NCBI GenBank assembly: GCA_034437035.1
Contig: DAOTUI010000161.1
Coordinates: 1 to 31,049, forward strand
Origin: CAKZQX01 sp034437035
Lineage (GTDB): Bacteria > Chloroflexota > Chloroflexia > Chloroflexales > Chloroflexaceae
DNA length: 31,049 nt
Reading direction: 5' to 3'
Each line of letters starts with the position of its first letter. The stretch's first letter is position 1. Under the pieces are notes generated by a model that was given only the letters and a program-made list of their open reading frames with translations, was not told the origin of the DNA and searched no databases. Positions 1-7,114 of this stretch are shown here, in pieces. A program made the position numbers and the translations under genes.

Positions 1-197
1 ACACGACTTACGCGGTTGCTCACCCGAAAGGAAATTTCGCCTCCGGCAGGGCGGAAGATTCCAGTCTTTTTCACAAAAATTTTGCACGAAGTGCAAAATT
101 TTTGTGAAAAAGATCAAAAAGTACCATGCTGCCGCAGGCGATTCTGCCGTTCACCGGGTGAAACGCCCGGTTTGATGAACCACCGCGTAACGCGTGT
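1..197 (-). repeat. Terminal-inverted-repeat element, copy A
   Basis: Non-coding element bounded by inverted repeats: ACACGACTTACGCGGT at 1-16 and the near-complement ACCGCGTAACGCGTGT at 182-197 (two mismatches). At its centre (66-112) is a perfect hairpin with 22-bp arms and the loop GAA. The flanks match copies B (14549-14820) and C (28140-28338), read in reverse orientation here: TGCGGCAGCATGGTAC on one side of the hairpin and GGAATCTTCCGCCCTGCCGG on the other. The hairpin lies 85 bp from the right end, against 86 bp from the left end in copies B and C. No transposase is present, so it resembles a non-autonomous, MITE-like element. The window begins at its first base, so sequence beyond the left end cannot be judged. 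Confidence 0.8.
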
Positions 198-229
198 TAT
201 GGAGGATGTCGGGAGCCGTTAAAACCGCT

Positions 230-261
230 AAAACGCTGCCGGGTACTTGAAAAACGCTGCC
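230..261 (+). repeat. Short direct repeat flanking the valS -35 box
   Basis: AAAACGCTGCC occurs at 230-240 and again at 251-261, exactly 21 bp apart (about two helical turns). The second copy lies at the start of the promoter spacer. It could be a tandem operator, but no regulator is known for it, and a chance duplication is possible. Confidence 0.45.
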
Positions 262-275
262 AGACTTGTTATAAT
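247..275 (+). promoter_or_regulatory. valS promoter (-35/-10)
   Basis: TTGAAA at 247-252, a 17-bp spacer, then TATAAT at 270-275. This is a near-consensus housekeeping promoter, and initiation is expected near 282. It places the whole T-box leader on the transcript and starts about 50 bp outside repeat element A. Confidence 0.85.
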
Positions 276-281
276 CGGAGC

Positions 282-619
282 GGAAAACCCGGCAGATATG
301 CCAGACAGCGTTGAGCAGGAGGAGTAGGCACCTCCGCCCTGACAGAGACGGTGGGCCGATGGCTGGAAGCCCACCCCAGGAGAGCCGGTGCCGAAGGTCG
401 CCTGTGAGCCGGCAGCCCGAAGAGCCCCGCTTGCGTAAGGCTGCCCGGTCGCGCCCGTTATCGCGCTAACGAGGGCACACTTCGTGAGAACCGAGAACCG
501 GGTACAACGGTTCTAATTTCTTCAGTTCTTAGTTCTCTGAGCGAAGTTGTTGCTAAACCAAGGTGGTACCACGTGCGGTTATTCATGCCCGCTCGTCCCT
601 GGGGACGGGTGGGCTTTTT
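282..619 (+). promoter_or_regulatory. T-box riboswitch, tRNA-Val-sensing, for valS
   Basis: Leader that reads uncharged tRNA-Val and switches between termination and readthrough. Visible parts, in order: Stem I with base pairing CAGG/CCTG, a specifier internal loop (AGTA on the 5' side, GAA then GTC at 397-399 on the 3' side, GTC being a valine codon), stem GGCACC/GGTGCC, an AGAGA bulge, and an apical stem GGTGGGC/GCCCACC. Then come stems GGCAGCC/GGCTGCC and GCCCGTTA/TAACGAGGGC, the conserved T-box AAGGTGGTACCACG (560-573), and a terminator (587-619). The bulge TGGT in the T-box would pair with ACCA, matching the A73-CCA end of tRNA-Val. Choosing GTC rather than the overlapping GGT as specifier is inference from gene identity. 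Confidence 0.92.
587..619 (+). terminator. T-box-controlled intrinsic terminator
   Basis: GC-rich stem formed by GCCCGCTCGTCC and GGACGGGTGGGC with a small CTGG loop, followed by TTTTT. It is the terminator alternative to the antiterminator formed around 560-573, and it lies about 100 bp before the valS start. Confidence 0.9.
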
Positions 620-632
620 AGTGCCTAAATAG

Positions 633-708
633 GGACTTTGGACTTCGGACTTCGGATTACAGACTTCGGACTTCGGACTTCGGATTACGGATTACGGACT
701 ACGGATTA
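633..708 (+). repeat. Heptamer tandem repeat tract before valS
   Basis: About eleven consecutive 7-mers of the forms GGACTTC and GGATTAC (plus GGACTTT, AGACTTC, GGACTAC) fill the space between the riboswitch terminator and the Shine-Dalgarno sequence of valS. Period 7 is kept without slippage. Related period-7 tracts lie at 14311-14373 and 25582-25609. They resemble the STRR heptanucleotide repeats known from cyanobacteria in form; any relationship is unproven. Confidence 0.85.
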
Positions 709-720
709 AAAAGGACACAT

Positions 721-3453
721 ATGACAACCAATACACCGGCGGATACGCCACCCGACAATCAGGTGCCGGCACGCCCGGCCGAAATGGAGAAGGCTTACGA
801 GCCACACCAGGTTGAGCAGCGCCTCTATGCCTGGTGGGAGCGCAGCAGCTTCTTCAAGCCCCGCGACGACGCGCCGCTGCCCCCCTTCGTCATCAGTATG
901 CCGCCACCGAATGTGACCGGCGAGCTGCATACCGGCCATGCCCTGACCGCCGCCGTCGAAGATCTAATGATCCGCCGGCGGCGCATGCAGGGCTACAAGG
1001 CGCTCTGGGTGCCCGGCACCGACCATGCCGGCATTGCCACCCAGATCCAGGTCGAGAAGCAACTCGAGCGCGAGGGCAGCAGCCGCAAGGCCGTGGGCCG
1101 CGAGGAGTTCTTGCGCCGGACCTGGGAGTGGAAAGAGACCTACGACGGTAAGATCGCCAACCAGCATCGACGGCTCGGCGTGAGCTGCGACTGGGACCGC
1201 GAGCGCTTCACCCTGGACGAGGGGTTGAGCCGTGCTGTGCATACTGCCTTCAAGCGGCTCTACGACGACGGCCTGATCTACCGGGGCACCTACCTGGTCA
1301 ACTGGTCGCCCCGCCTGGGTACCGCCGTCAGCGACCTGGAGGTGGAGTATGAAACGCGCCAGGCGAACCTCTGGTATGTGCGCTACCCGCTGGTGGAGCC
1401 GCAGTCGGACCCGCAACAGCCCTGGGGCAGCGGCAACTGGGCGGCGGGCGCAACCGACTATATCACCGTCGCCACCACCCGCCCGGAGACCATCCTGGGC
1501 GATACAGCGGTGGCCGTCAACCCGGAGGATGAGCGCTACACCCATCTGATCGGGCGCTCCGTGCAACTGCCCGCCATCGGGCGCACCATCCCGATTATCG
1601 CCGATGAGTATGTGGATAAGGAGTTTGGTAGCGGCGCGGTGAAGATCACCCCCGCGCACGACCCGAATGACTACGAGATCGGCAAACGTCACAACCTGCC
1701 GATGATCAACATTATGAACCCGGATGCTACCCTCAACGCCGAAGCCGGACCCTACGCCGGGATGGATCGCTTTGCGGGGCGCAAGGCGCTGCTGGCGGAT
1801 ATTGAACGCGAGGGACTGCTGGTGCAGACCACGCCGCACACCATGAGTGTGGGCATCAGCCAGCGCGGTGGCGAGGTGGTCGAGCCGCTGTTGAGCGAGC
1901 AGTGGTTTGTGCGCATGCGCCCACTGGCGGACATGGCCCTGGCAGCCGTGCGCGAAGGCCGCACACGCATCGTGCCCGAACGCTTTGAGAAGGTCTACTT
2001 TCACTGGCTGGAAAATATCGAAGACTGGTGCATCAGTCGCCAGCTCTGGTGGGGTCATCGCATCCCCGTCTGGTACCTGCCTGACGGTCAGATGATTGTG
2101 CCCGGCCCCGATGAGCCGATCCCGGAGGGTGCCCGGCAAGACCCGGATGTGCTGGATACCTGGTTTAGCAGTGGGCTCTGGCCCTTCAGCACGCTCGGCT
2201 GGCCGGAAGATACCGCCGACCTGCGCACCTTCTATCCTACCAGCGTGATGGAAACCGGCTACGACATCCTCTTTTTCTGGGTGGCGCGCATGATGATGAT
2301 GGGCTGCTACCTGACCGGGCAGGAGCCGTTCCACACGATCTATCTGCATGGCCTGGTGCGCGATGAGCATGGCCGCAAGATGAGCAAAAGCACCGGGAAT
2401 GTGGTCAACCCGCTGCAGATGGTGGACCAGTATGGGGCCGATGCGCTACGCTTCACGCTCGTCACCAGCGGCACGCCGGGGCAGGATCTCAACCTGAACC
2501 CGCAGCGGATCGAGGCGGCACGCAACTTTGCCAACAAGGTCTGGAACATGACCCGCTTTGTGATCTCCAACCTGGAAGCGTGGCAACCGCAACCGCCGGG
2601 GGACGCCCCCGCCTACACCCTGGCCGACCGCTGGATTCTCTCGCGCTACAACCGGTTGGCGGGCGATGTCAGCCGCTTGATGGAGAGCTACAACTTCGGC
2701 GAAGCGGGCCGCCAGATCCACGACTTTCTCTGGAGTGAGTTTGCCGACTGGTATGTTGAGGCATCCAAGGTGCAACTGGAGGGCGATGCGCAGATATGCG
2801 CCGTGACGCGGCAGGTGCTCTACACGGTGCTGGAGGGCAGCCTGCGCCTGCTGCACCCCTTCATGCCCTTCGTCACCGAGGAGCTCTGGCAATACCTGAC
2901 GGCCCGCGCTCCGCAGCGCCCCGCCTCAGTGATGATTGCGGACTACCCACAGGCCAACCCCGCCCGGCTGGATGATCAGGCCGAGGCGGATTTCAACCTG
3001 CTACAAACCCTGATCGTCGGCATCCGCAATGTGCGGAACGAATACAAGGTCGAACCCGCGCGCTGGATAACCGCAACCGTGGTCAGTGGCCCGCAGACCG
3101 CCACCCTGCATGCGCAGGCTCCGCTGATCAGCCGTTTGGCCCGCGTTGGCGCGGAGCAGCTCACCTTTACGGCGGAACTGCCGGAGAAGCCCCAGCAGGT
3201 GGCAACGCTGGTGCTCGGCGCAATCGAGGTCTTCCTGCCTCTGGCCGGACTGGTCGATCTGGAGGCGGAACAAGCGCGCCTGACAAAGGAACTGGAAGCG
3301 GCCGAAGCCGACATTGCCCGGCGTGAGTCCCGGCTCGCCAACGCCAACTTCGTTAACAAGGCACCGGAGGCGGTAGTGCAACGTGAGCGGGATGGTCTGG
3401 TTGCAGCGCAGGCCGCAGTTGAACGCCTGCGCGAACGCCTGGCGGCGTTGTAG
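721..3453 (+). CDS. valS: Valine--tRNA ligase
   Basis: Charges tRNA-Val with valine in the cytoplasm. At 910 aa it is a normal length for ValRS. Class I signatures are clear: the HIGH-type motif at residues 70-73 (HTGH, within PPPNVTGELHTGH) and KMSKS at 553-557. The CP1 editing domain that hydrolyses Thr-tRNA-Val is marked by TTRPETILGDTAV near residue 253. The anticodon-binding domain follows, and the last ~65 residues form the charged coiled coil typical of ValRS (LEAEQARLTKELEAAEADI). The ATG at 721 has AAGGA at 711-715 upstream. Expression is controlled by the T-box leader at 282-619. The gene is monocistronic and convergent with the small gene ending at 3516. Confidence 0.98.
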   Translation: MTTNTPADTPPDNQVPARPAEMEKAYEPHQVEQRLYAWWERSSFFKPRDDAPLPPFVISMPPPNVTGELHTGHALTAAVEDLMIRRRRMQGYKALWVPGTDHAGIATQIQVEKQLEREGSSRKAVGREEFLRRTWEWKETYDGKIANQHRRLGVSCDWDRERFTLDEGLSRAVHTAFKRLYDDGLIYRGTYLVNWSPRLGTAVSDLEVEYETRQANLWYVRYPLVEPQSDPQQPWGSGNWAAGATDYITVATTRPETILGDTAVAVNPEDERYTHLIGRSVQLPAIGRTIPIIADEYVDKEFGSGAVKITPAHDPNDYEIGKRHNLPMINIMNPDATLNAEAGPYAGMDRFAGRKALLADIEREGLLVQTTPHTMSVGISQRGGEVVEPLLSEQWFVRMRPLADMALAAVREGRTRIVPERFEKVYFHWLENIEDWCISRQLWWGHRIPVWYLPDGQMIVPGPDEPIPEGARQDPDVLDTWFSSGLWPFSTLGWPEDTADLRTFYPTSVMETGYDILFFWVARMMMMGCYLTGQEPFHTIYLHGLVRDEHGRKMSKSTGNVVNPLQMVDQYGADALRFTLVTSGTPGQDLNLNPQRIEAARNFANKVWNMTRFVISNLEAWQPQPPGDAPAYTLADRWILSRYNRLAGDVSRLMESYNFGEAGRQIHDFLWSEFADWYVEASKVQLEGDAQICAVTRQVLYTVLEGSLRLLHPFMPFVTEELWQYLTARAPQRPASVMIADYPQANPARLDDQAEADFNLLQTLIVGIRNVRNEYKVEPARWITATVVSGPQTATLHAQAPLISRLARVGAEQLTFTAELPEKPQQVATLVLGAIEVFLPLAGLVDLEAEQARLTKELEAAEADIARRESRLANANFVNKAPEAVVQRERDGLVAAQAAVERLRERLAAL

Positions 3454-3470
3454 GGAGGGAAAGAAAAGAG

Positions 3471-3500
3471 ACCAGACAGGTCTCTAAAGACCTGTCTGGT
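3471..3500 (-). terminator. Hairpin between convergent valS and 3516 gene
   Basis: Perfect 13-bp inverted repeat (ACCAGACAGGTCT / AGACCTGTCTGGT) with loop CTAA. On the - strand it is followed by a pyrimidine tract containing CTTTTCTTT, so it should terminate the - strand operon ending at 3516. On the + strand no T-run follows, so termination of valS here would be weaker. Confidence 0.75.
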
Positions 3501-3515
3501 ATGATACCGTTCACT

Positions 3516-3866
3516 TCAGGTCATTGTATTGTTATGGTTATGACTCTGGTCGGTATTATTTTCATGCGCAAACATCTGGCGGCAGCGGTGGCAGGTGCGA
3601 AATGGGATACCCGTTCCCAGTTCAATCTCAAGTTCCTCACGGCTCCCACAGTAGCGGCAGACGCTGAGATTTTCAATATCATCAGCGCGCCAGAGCTGGG
3701 GTGAGAGGATCATCTCCATGTGGCCATTCACCGACAGGATGCCCACCTTTACACAGACAGCCGCCGGAAACACCTCATCAACTCGGGCAAAGAGGTGCTG
3801 GGGATAGGAATAAACCTCATCACCCTTCAGAATATCGCGCATGCGTGGATGTTGGCGTATTTTCAT
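3516..3866 (-). CDS. Hypothetical zinc-ribbon protein
   Basis: A 116-aa protein that I do not recognise. The first ~65 residues look like a small beta-rich domain (GDEVYSYPQHLFARVDEVF, then AAVCVKVGIL). The C-terminal part holds two CxxC knuckles, CRYCG and CHRC, about 20 residues apart, as in a treble-clef or zinc-ribbon fold. The extreme C-terminus is Asn/His/Thr-rich and probably disordered. Its start lies 2 nt after the stop of the 3869 gene, so the two are co-transcribed, and a hairpin terminator follows at 3471-3500. It is the last gene of the run that begins with rseP. Nucleic-acid or protein binding is possible from the zinc ribbon, but no function can be assigned. Confidence 0.75.
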   Translation of the reverse strand: MKIRQHPRMRDILKGDEVYSYPQHLFARVDEVFPAAVCVKVGILSVNGHMEMILSPQLWRADDIENLSVCRYCGSREELEIELGTGIPFRTCHRCRQMFAHENNTDQSHNHNNTMT

Positions 3867-3868
3867 CT

Positions 3869-4111
3869 CTACTGTAGCCGGGTTATCAATGCCCGCAGTG
3901 CCGGCTCATCCAGAGCAAAAGCGGCATCATCAGCAAACATAAGATCGTCGAGCACTGCTGTAATAACTTCGGCATCTTTCTCGCTAAACTCTTCCTCACC
4001 CATATCATGGGCATAAAAACGGTCAAACGCCCACGCCGCCAGCGCCGCAGCGGTCAGTGAACCTGCAAGATGCTCCTCAATTCCGGCAATAACGTCAGCC
4101 CGTGTCAGCAT
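3869..4111 (-). CDS. Small acidic helical hypothetical protein
   Basis: An 80-aa protein of predicted all-helical character. It is rich in Ala, Leu, Asp and Glu, with a central acidic stretch (DMGEEEFSEKDAEVI) and a repeated hydrophobic pattern (LDDLMFADDAAFALDEP). There is no membrane segment, signal peptide or metal motif. ATG at 4111 has only a distant AGGA upstream. It starts 9 nt after the Cas4-like gene stop (4121) and ends 2 nt before the zinc-ribbon gene, so it sits in the middle of a tight operon. I do not recognise the family. The size, acidity and tight coupling would fit an accessory or binding partner of a neighbour, but that is speculation. Confidence 0.7.
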   Translation of the reverse strand: MLTRADVIAGIEEHLAGSLTAAALAAWAFDRFYAHDMGEEEFSEKDAEVITAVLDDLMFADDAAFALDEPALRALITRLQ

Positions 4112-4120
4112 GATACCATT

Positions 4121-4642
4121 CTATCCTGTTTCGTCAACCAGTGCATCTTCACACATGTCGAAGAAGCCGCAACCGGCACACCGCCGGGGCTCATCATGGC
4201 TGCGGGGACAATTCGCGGCTTCCAGATCGGTGCGCATAGCATCCAGGATTGCCAGCAACTCGGCACGCACTGCCGGCGTGTAGTCCACCCGAAAGGTAGC
4301 ATCGGCATAGCGCAACAACCCGTAGGGCGGTGGTCGCCCAGTCGTCTCCTCCACCAGCAGGCAGTAGGCCACCAGTTGCAGCAGATCCGAATCGTAGGGA
4401 TACGCGGCGCGGCGCGTGGGCTTGACCTCGACCGGCACATAACCGCGCGCCAGTTGCAGCAGATAGTCGGGTTTACCCGTCAGCCCGTAGCGGCGCGAGA
4501 AGAGCGGCCGTTCCAGTGGTCGCCGGCCATGCGTATCCCCGGCAACAACCCGTGTCCAGGGCACACCGGTTTGACGACGGAGCCGGAGTGCATACACGAG
4601 TAGAAAAACGGCAAGGCAGAAGAGGATCAGTGCAGCAATCAT
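4121..4642 (-). CDS. Cas4/RecB-like PD-(D/E)XK nuclease, catalytic C-terminal part (downstream of amber)
   Basis: A 173-aa reading frame carrying most of a Cas4-type (Dna2/RecB superfamily) nuclease: a membrane helix at residues 2-20, then GKPD (Asp59), EVK (Glu72, Lys74), QLVAY (the QxxxY motif, Gln89/Tyr93), and a C-terminal cysteine cluster (Cys145, 155, 158, 164) that in Cas4 proteins helps bind an Fe-S cluster. It lacks the first Cas4 cysteine and the GxxxH motif; both are in the frame just upstream (4670-4909). The two frames are in register, separated only by TAG at 4670-4672 and nine sense codons. It could be translated separately from ATG 4642, but without the N-terminal motifs it would probably be incomplete. 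No CRISPR array is nearby, so a CRISPR role is not implied. Confidence 0.75.
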   Translation of the reverse strand: MIAALILFCLAVFLLVYALRLRRQTGVPWTRVVAGDTHGRRPLERPLFSRRYGLTGKPDYLLQLARGYVPVEVKPTRRAAYPYDSDLLQLVAYCLLVEETTGRPPPYGLLRYADATFRVDYTPAVRAELLAILDAMRTDLEAANCPRSHDEPRRCAGCGFFDMCEDALVDETG

Positions 4643-4669
4643 CGGGGAAACATCGCCGGCAGGCCGGAA

Positions 4670-4909
4670 CTAACTTCCCGCCTGCCGCAACTCACCAGCA
4701 AGGAGCAACAAGGCCAGCAGCAGCAGCAGCCCACCCAGCGCCAGCAGCGTACCACTAGCCTGAACCGCGCGGCCATGCCGGGCATGCGCCACAACACCCC
4801 GGTCACGGCGCGGCCGGCAGGCAGGTTCCAGACCAGCCACGCGCCGCAACCACCAGGCCCGCGCACAGTAAACATACTCGGCCACTTCACTTGCGCGAAT
4901 AATCGGCAT
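4670..4909 (-). CDS. Cas4/RecB-like nuclease, N-terminal part (upstream of amber)
   Basis: A 79-aa frame with the N-terminal hallmarks of a Cas4-like protein: SEVAEYVYCARAWWL, with Cys15 matching the first Fe-S cysteine, and a GxxxH motif (Gly38, His42, within RGVVAHARH). A strongly hydrophobic Leu-rich membrane segment spans residues 54-71. It ends at amber codon TAG (4670-4672) in the short loop before a second membrane helix encoded in the same frame from 4642. Readthrough would give a 262-aa protein: N-terminal motifs, a two-helix membrane hairpin, then the catalytic core. ATG 4909 follows the rseP stop by 2 nt, so translation is likely coupled. The break may be a real mutation, a sequencing error or a true split gene. 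Confidence 0.7.
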   Translation of the reverse strand: MPIIRASEVAEYVYCARAWWLRRVAGLEPACRPRRDRGVVAHARHGRAVQASGTLLALGGLLLLLALLLLAGELRQAGS

Positions 4910-4911
4910 CG

Positions 4912-6039
4912 TTAGCCGCCTCCCAGCACCGAGTTACCCTGGATCGCATTAATCACATCGTTTACCGTGACCAGCAGCATCAGGCCCATCAGTGCAGCAA
5001 ACCCGATGGCGTGGACCAGAGCTTCCTTTTCGGGCGGGATCTTCTTACCACCACGCACCCACTCGACCAGTGAGAACATAATGTGGCTCCCGTCCAGCGC
5101 CGGGATGGGCAGAAGATTCATGACAAACAGCATCAGGCTCAACACCGCCATCCAGCGCCAGAATGCCAGCAGACCGCCCTGGTCAATCACCTCGCCGGTC
5201 GCCCGGGCAATCCCCACCGGACCGGCCACACCACCCGATGCCGCCGGCGAGTCGGTCAGGCCAAACAGCCCACCAATCAGGGAAGAAAGCGCTCCCAACA
5301 TGCGCCCCAATATCTCACCAGTGTAGGTAAAACCGACGACCAGCGCTTCCGGGGGGCTAACGGAGACATCTTCCAGTTGCGGGCCATACTGAATACCCAG
5401 ACCGGAATCAAACTGCTGTCCGTCTTCAGTTTCCCATGGGCCGGGCGTCACCATCAACTCGATCCGCTCACCATTGCGTTCGACCACTGCCGGAACCGCC
5501 TCGCCCCGGTTCACCTCGGCGATACGGCGGATGGGATCTTCAGCATCAACCGCACCCTCCTCATACACCGGTTGCCCATCCAGACTGATAAGGACATCGT
5601 CGGCCTGCAACCCGGCGACAGCAGCGGGAGTACCTTCAATCACATTGCTGATATACTGATTCCCGGTTGGCGTGGGCACACCAACCGTAGCAAACAGCAG
5701 CACAAAGATCACCACAGCCAGAAAGAAATTCATGAGCGGACCGGCTACCATCACCGGGATCTTACGCCAGGGCGATGCTGCCGACAAACTTCCCGTCCCA
5801 TAGAGCGAATTATCTTCTCCACCAAAACGCACAAAGCCACCAAGCGGCAGCCAGTTCAACGTATATTTGACCCCATCGCGCTCAAACAGCGTAACTGCGC
5901 GGGGGGGATATCCAATCCCAAACTCCTCCACCCGGATACCCATCCAGCGTGCAACCACAAAATGCCCCAACTCGTGGACGAATACCAGCACACCAAGCAT
6001 GAGGATAAAGGCAACAATTGTAATCAGCGTTTGTTCCAT
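4912..6039 (-). CDS. rseP: Site-2 intramembrane metalloprotease RseP
   Basis: A 375-aa membrane zinc protease of the S2P/RseP family, which cleaves anti-sigma factors or other membrane substrates within the bilayer. The first membrane helix carries HELGH (His22, Glu23, His26; zinc ligands and catalytic Glu). A PDZ domain lies around residues 120-200 (GTPAAVAGLQADDVLISLDG). The third zinc ligand is in NLLPIPALDG (Asp316). C-terminal helices follow, one carrying HAIGFAALMGLMLLV. The length is within the family range. In many bacteria it follows cdsA and dxr; here it follows cdsA after a 163-bp gap containing a terminator, so it likely has its own promoter, which I could not identify with confidence. 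It leads directly into the Cas4-like gene. Confidence 0.96.
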   Translation of the reverse strand: MEQTLITIVAFILMLGVLVFVHELGHFVVARWMGIRVEEFGIGYPPRAVTLFERDGVKYTLNWLPLGGFVRFGGEDNSLYGTGSLSAASPWRKIPVMVAGPLMNFFLAVVIFVLLFATVGVPTPTGNQYISNVIEGTPAAVAGLQADDVLISLDGQPVYEEGAVDAEDPIRRIAEVNRGEAVPAVVERNGERIELMVTPGPWETEDGQQFDSGLGIQYGPQLEDVSVSPPEALVVGFTYTGEILGRMLGALSSLIGGLFGLTDSPAASGGVAGPVGIARATGEVIDQGGLLAFWRWMAVLSLMLFVMNLLPIPALDGSHIMFSLVEWVRGGKKIPPEKEALVHAIGFAALMGLMLLVTVNDVINAIQGNSVLGGG

Positions 6040-6142
6040 AGAGGATCACTCCAACGTATTGATCTGGTTAGCGGGAACAACCTTGAAACCAGCAGAAATA
6101 TTCCAGGTCATTCAACTATGCCACGATCGTCAAATGATCACT

Positions 6143-6178
6143 AAATATAAAAGAAAGGCGGGCGTTCACACCCGCCTT
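6143..6178 (-). terminator. Intrinsic terminator after cdsA
   Basis: On the - strand, AAGGCGGG and CCCGCCTT (6178-6171 and 6162-6155) form an 8-bp stem with an 8-nt loop, followed by TTCTTTTATATTTAG. It lies 25 bp past the cdsA stop and separates the rpsB-cdsA operon from rseP. Confidence 0.85.
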
Positions 6179-6202
6179 CATTCATACGGTTGGTAGTGTA
6201 CC

Positions 6203-7114
6203 TTATTGCAATGGGGCTGTCAACAACACGACCAGGTAGTAGAGGACCGGCGCAGTGAAAAGCATACTATCGGCACGATCAAGCACACCGCCATGCCCGG
6301 GAATAACGTTGCCGGCATCCTTTATCCCGATCTGGCGCTTAATAAACGACTCCGCCAGATCACCCACGGAACCGGCAATCCCGCCGACGACACCCAGCAG
6401 GGCCGCGCCGGCATACCCGACAGGCAAACCCAGCAGGGGTACCGCCAGCAATGCCGCCAGTACCGAAGCAGCAAAGCCACCGGCCGCCCCTTCCCAACTC
6501 TTCTTGGGACTGAGGTAGGGGGCCATGCGGTGTTGCCCCCAGGTTCGCCCCACCAGCAGGGCCGCCGCATCCTGAAACCAGGTAATTGCAAATACCGTGT
6601 AAACCCAGGCGGCACCCGGAGGAATCTGGAGGGCCGCCAGCCAACCGTCACGGAGCAGGGGCATATCCAGGGAGCGGAGGAGAATATAGTGACTTAACAA
6701 CCAACTGATATAGCAGGCACCGGCAAATGTCAGCGCCCATCCGGGCAGACTGCCCTGGCGATCATGCCGGGGTAACTCGGCGATCAACGCCAGCAACACA
6801 CTCGATGCCAGCGCCACACCAGTTATGTCAAATGAGACATAGGGTCGCCCCACAGCCGCGCCACACAGCAGCAAACCCGACGCAACCCCGACCATCGGTC
6901 GGGGGTGAAACCCGGCCTGCCGCAGCGCACTGGAATACTCCAGCAGGGCAGCCACGATAGCGCCGACGGTCAGCAAAACAACCGGCCAGACTCCCCAATA
7001 GACAATCCCAACAAGCAGGACCAGGAGAACTAGCGCGCTACTAACCCGTTTGACCAGAGAACTGCTGCTACTCACCGAGCCCGCCAAACCGGCGTTCGCG
7101 CCTACCATACTCAT
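6203..7114 (-). CDS. cdsA: Phosphatidate cytidylyltransferase
   Basis: Makes CDP-diacylglycerol from phosphatidic acid and CTP, the branch point of phospholipid synthesis, in the cytoplasmic membrane. About 303 aa with multiple hydrophobic helices. The C-terminal CdsA signature is intact: SFIKRQIGIKDAGNVIPGHG, continuing with GVLDRAD, matching the family pattern S-x(2)-KR-x(4)-KD-x(7)-HGG-x-DR-x-D. The start is uncertain. ATG 7114 overlaps uppS by 47 nt; TTG 7117 is just upstream; GTG 7075, overlapping the uppS stop region, would give a 290-aa protein and is a credible alternative. It is the last gene of the rpsB operon, followed by a terminator. Confidence 0.94.
   Translation of the reverse strand: MSMVGANAGLAGSVSSSSSLVKRVSSALVLLVLLVGIVYWGVWPVVLLTVGAIVAALLEYSSALRQAGFHPRPMVGVASGLLLCGAAVGRPYVSFDITGVALASSVLLALIAELPRHDRQGSLPGWALTFAGACYISWLLSHYILLRSLDMPLLRDGWLAALQIPPGAAWVYTVFAITWFQDAAALLVGRTWGQHRMAPYLSPKKSWEGAAGGFAASVLAALLAVPLLGLPVGYAGAALLGVVGGIAGSVGDLAESFIKRQIGIKDAGNVIPGHGGVLDRADSMLFTAPVLYYLVVLLTAPLQ

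Noticed and set aside
66..112. The 47-nt hairpins as ordinary intrinsic terminators
   Set aside because: The T-rich stretch is on the 5' side of the stem and pairs with A's on the 3' side; no T-run follows the stem on either strand.
16..222. 68-codon frame through element A
   Set aside because: It runs through the hairpin of the repeat element; the encoded sequence just reflects the palindrome.
964..2370. Long open frame of 468 codons on the - strand
   Set aside because: Lies antisense to valS, in a GC-rich gene where antisense frames stay open. No recognisable domain and no ribosome-binding site.
4121..4909. CRISPR-Cas locus suggested by the Cas4-like gene
   Set aside because: No repeat-spacer array and no other cas genes anywhere in the window.
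6040..6142. Promoter for rseP (TTGACG on the - strand)
   Set aside because: No acceptable -10 at 15-18 bp spacing, so I do not call it although a promoter is expected here.
5083..6144. Open frame of 353 codons on the + strand
   Set aside because: Antisense shadow of rseP; composition is low-complexity Arg/His/Gln.
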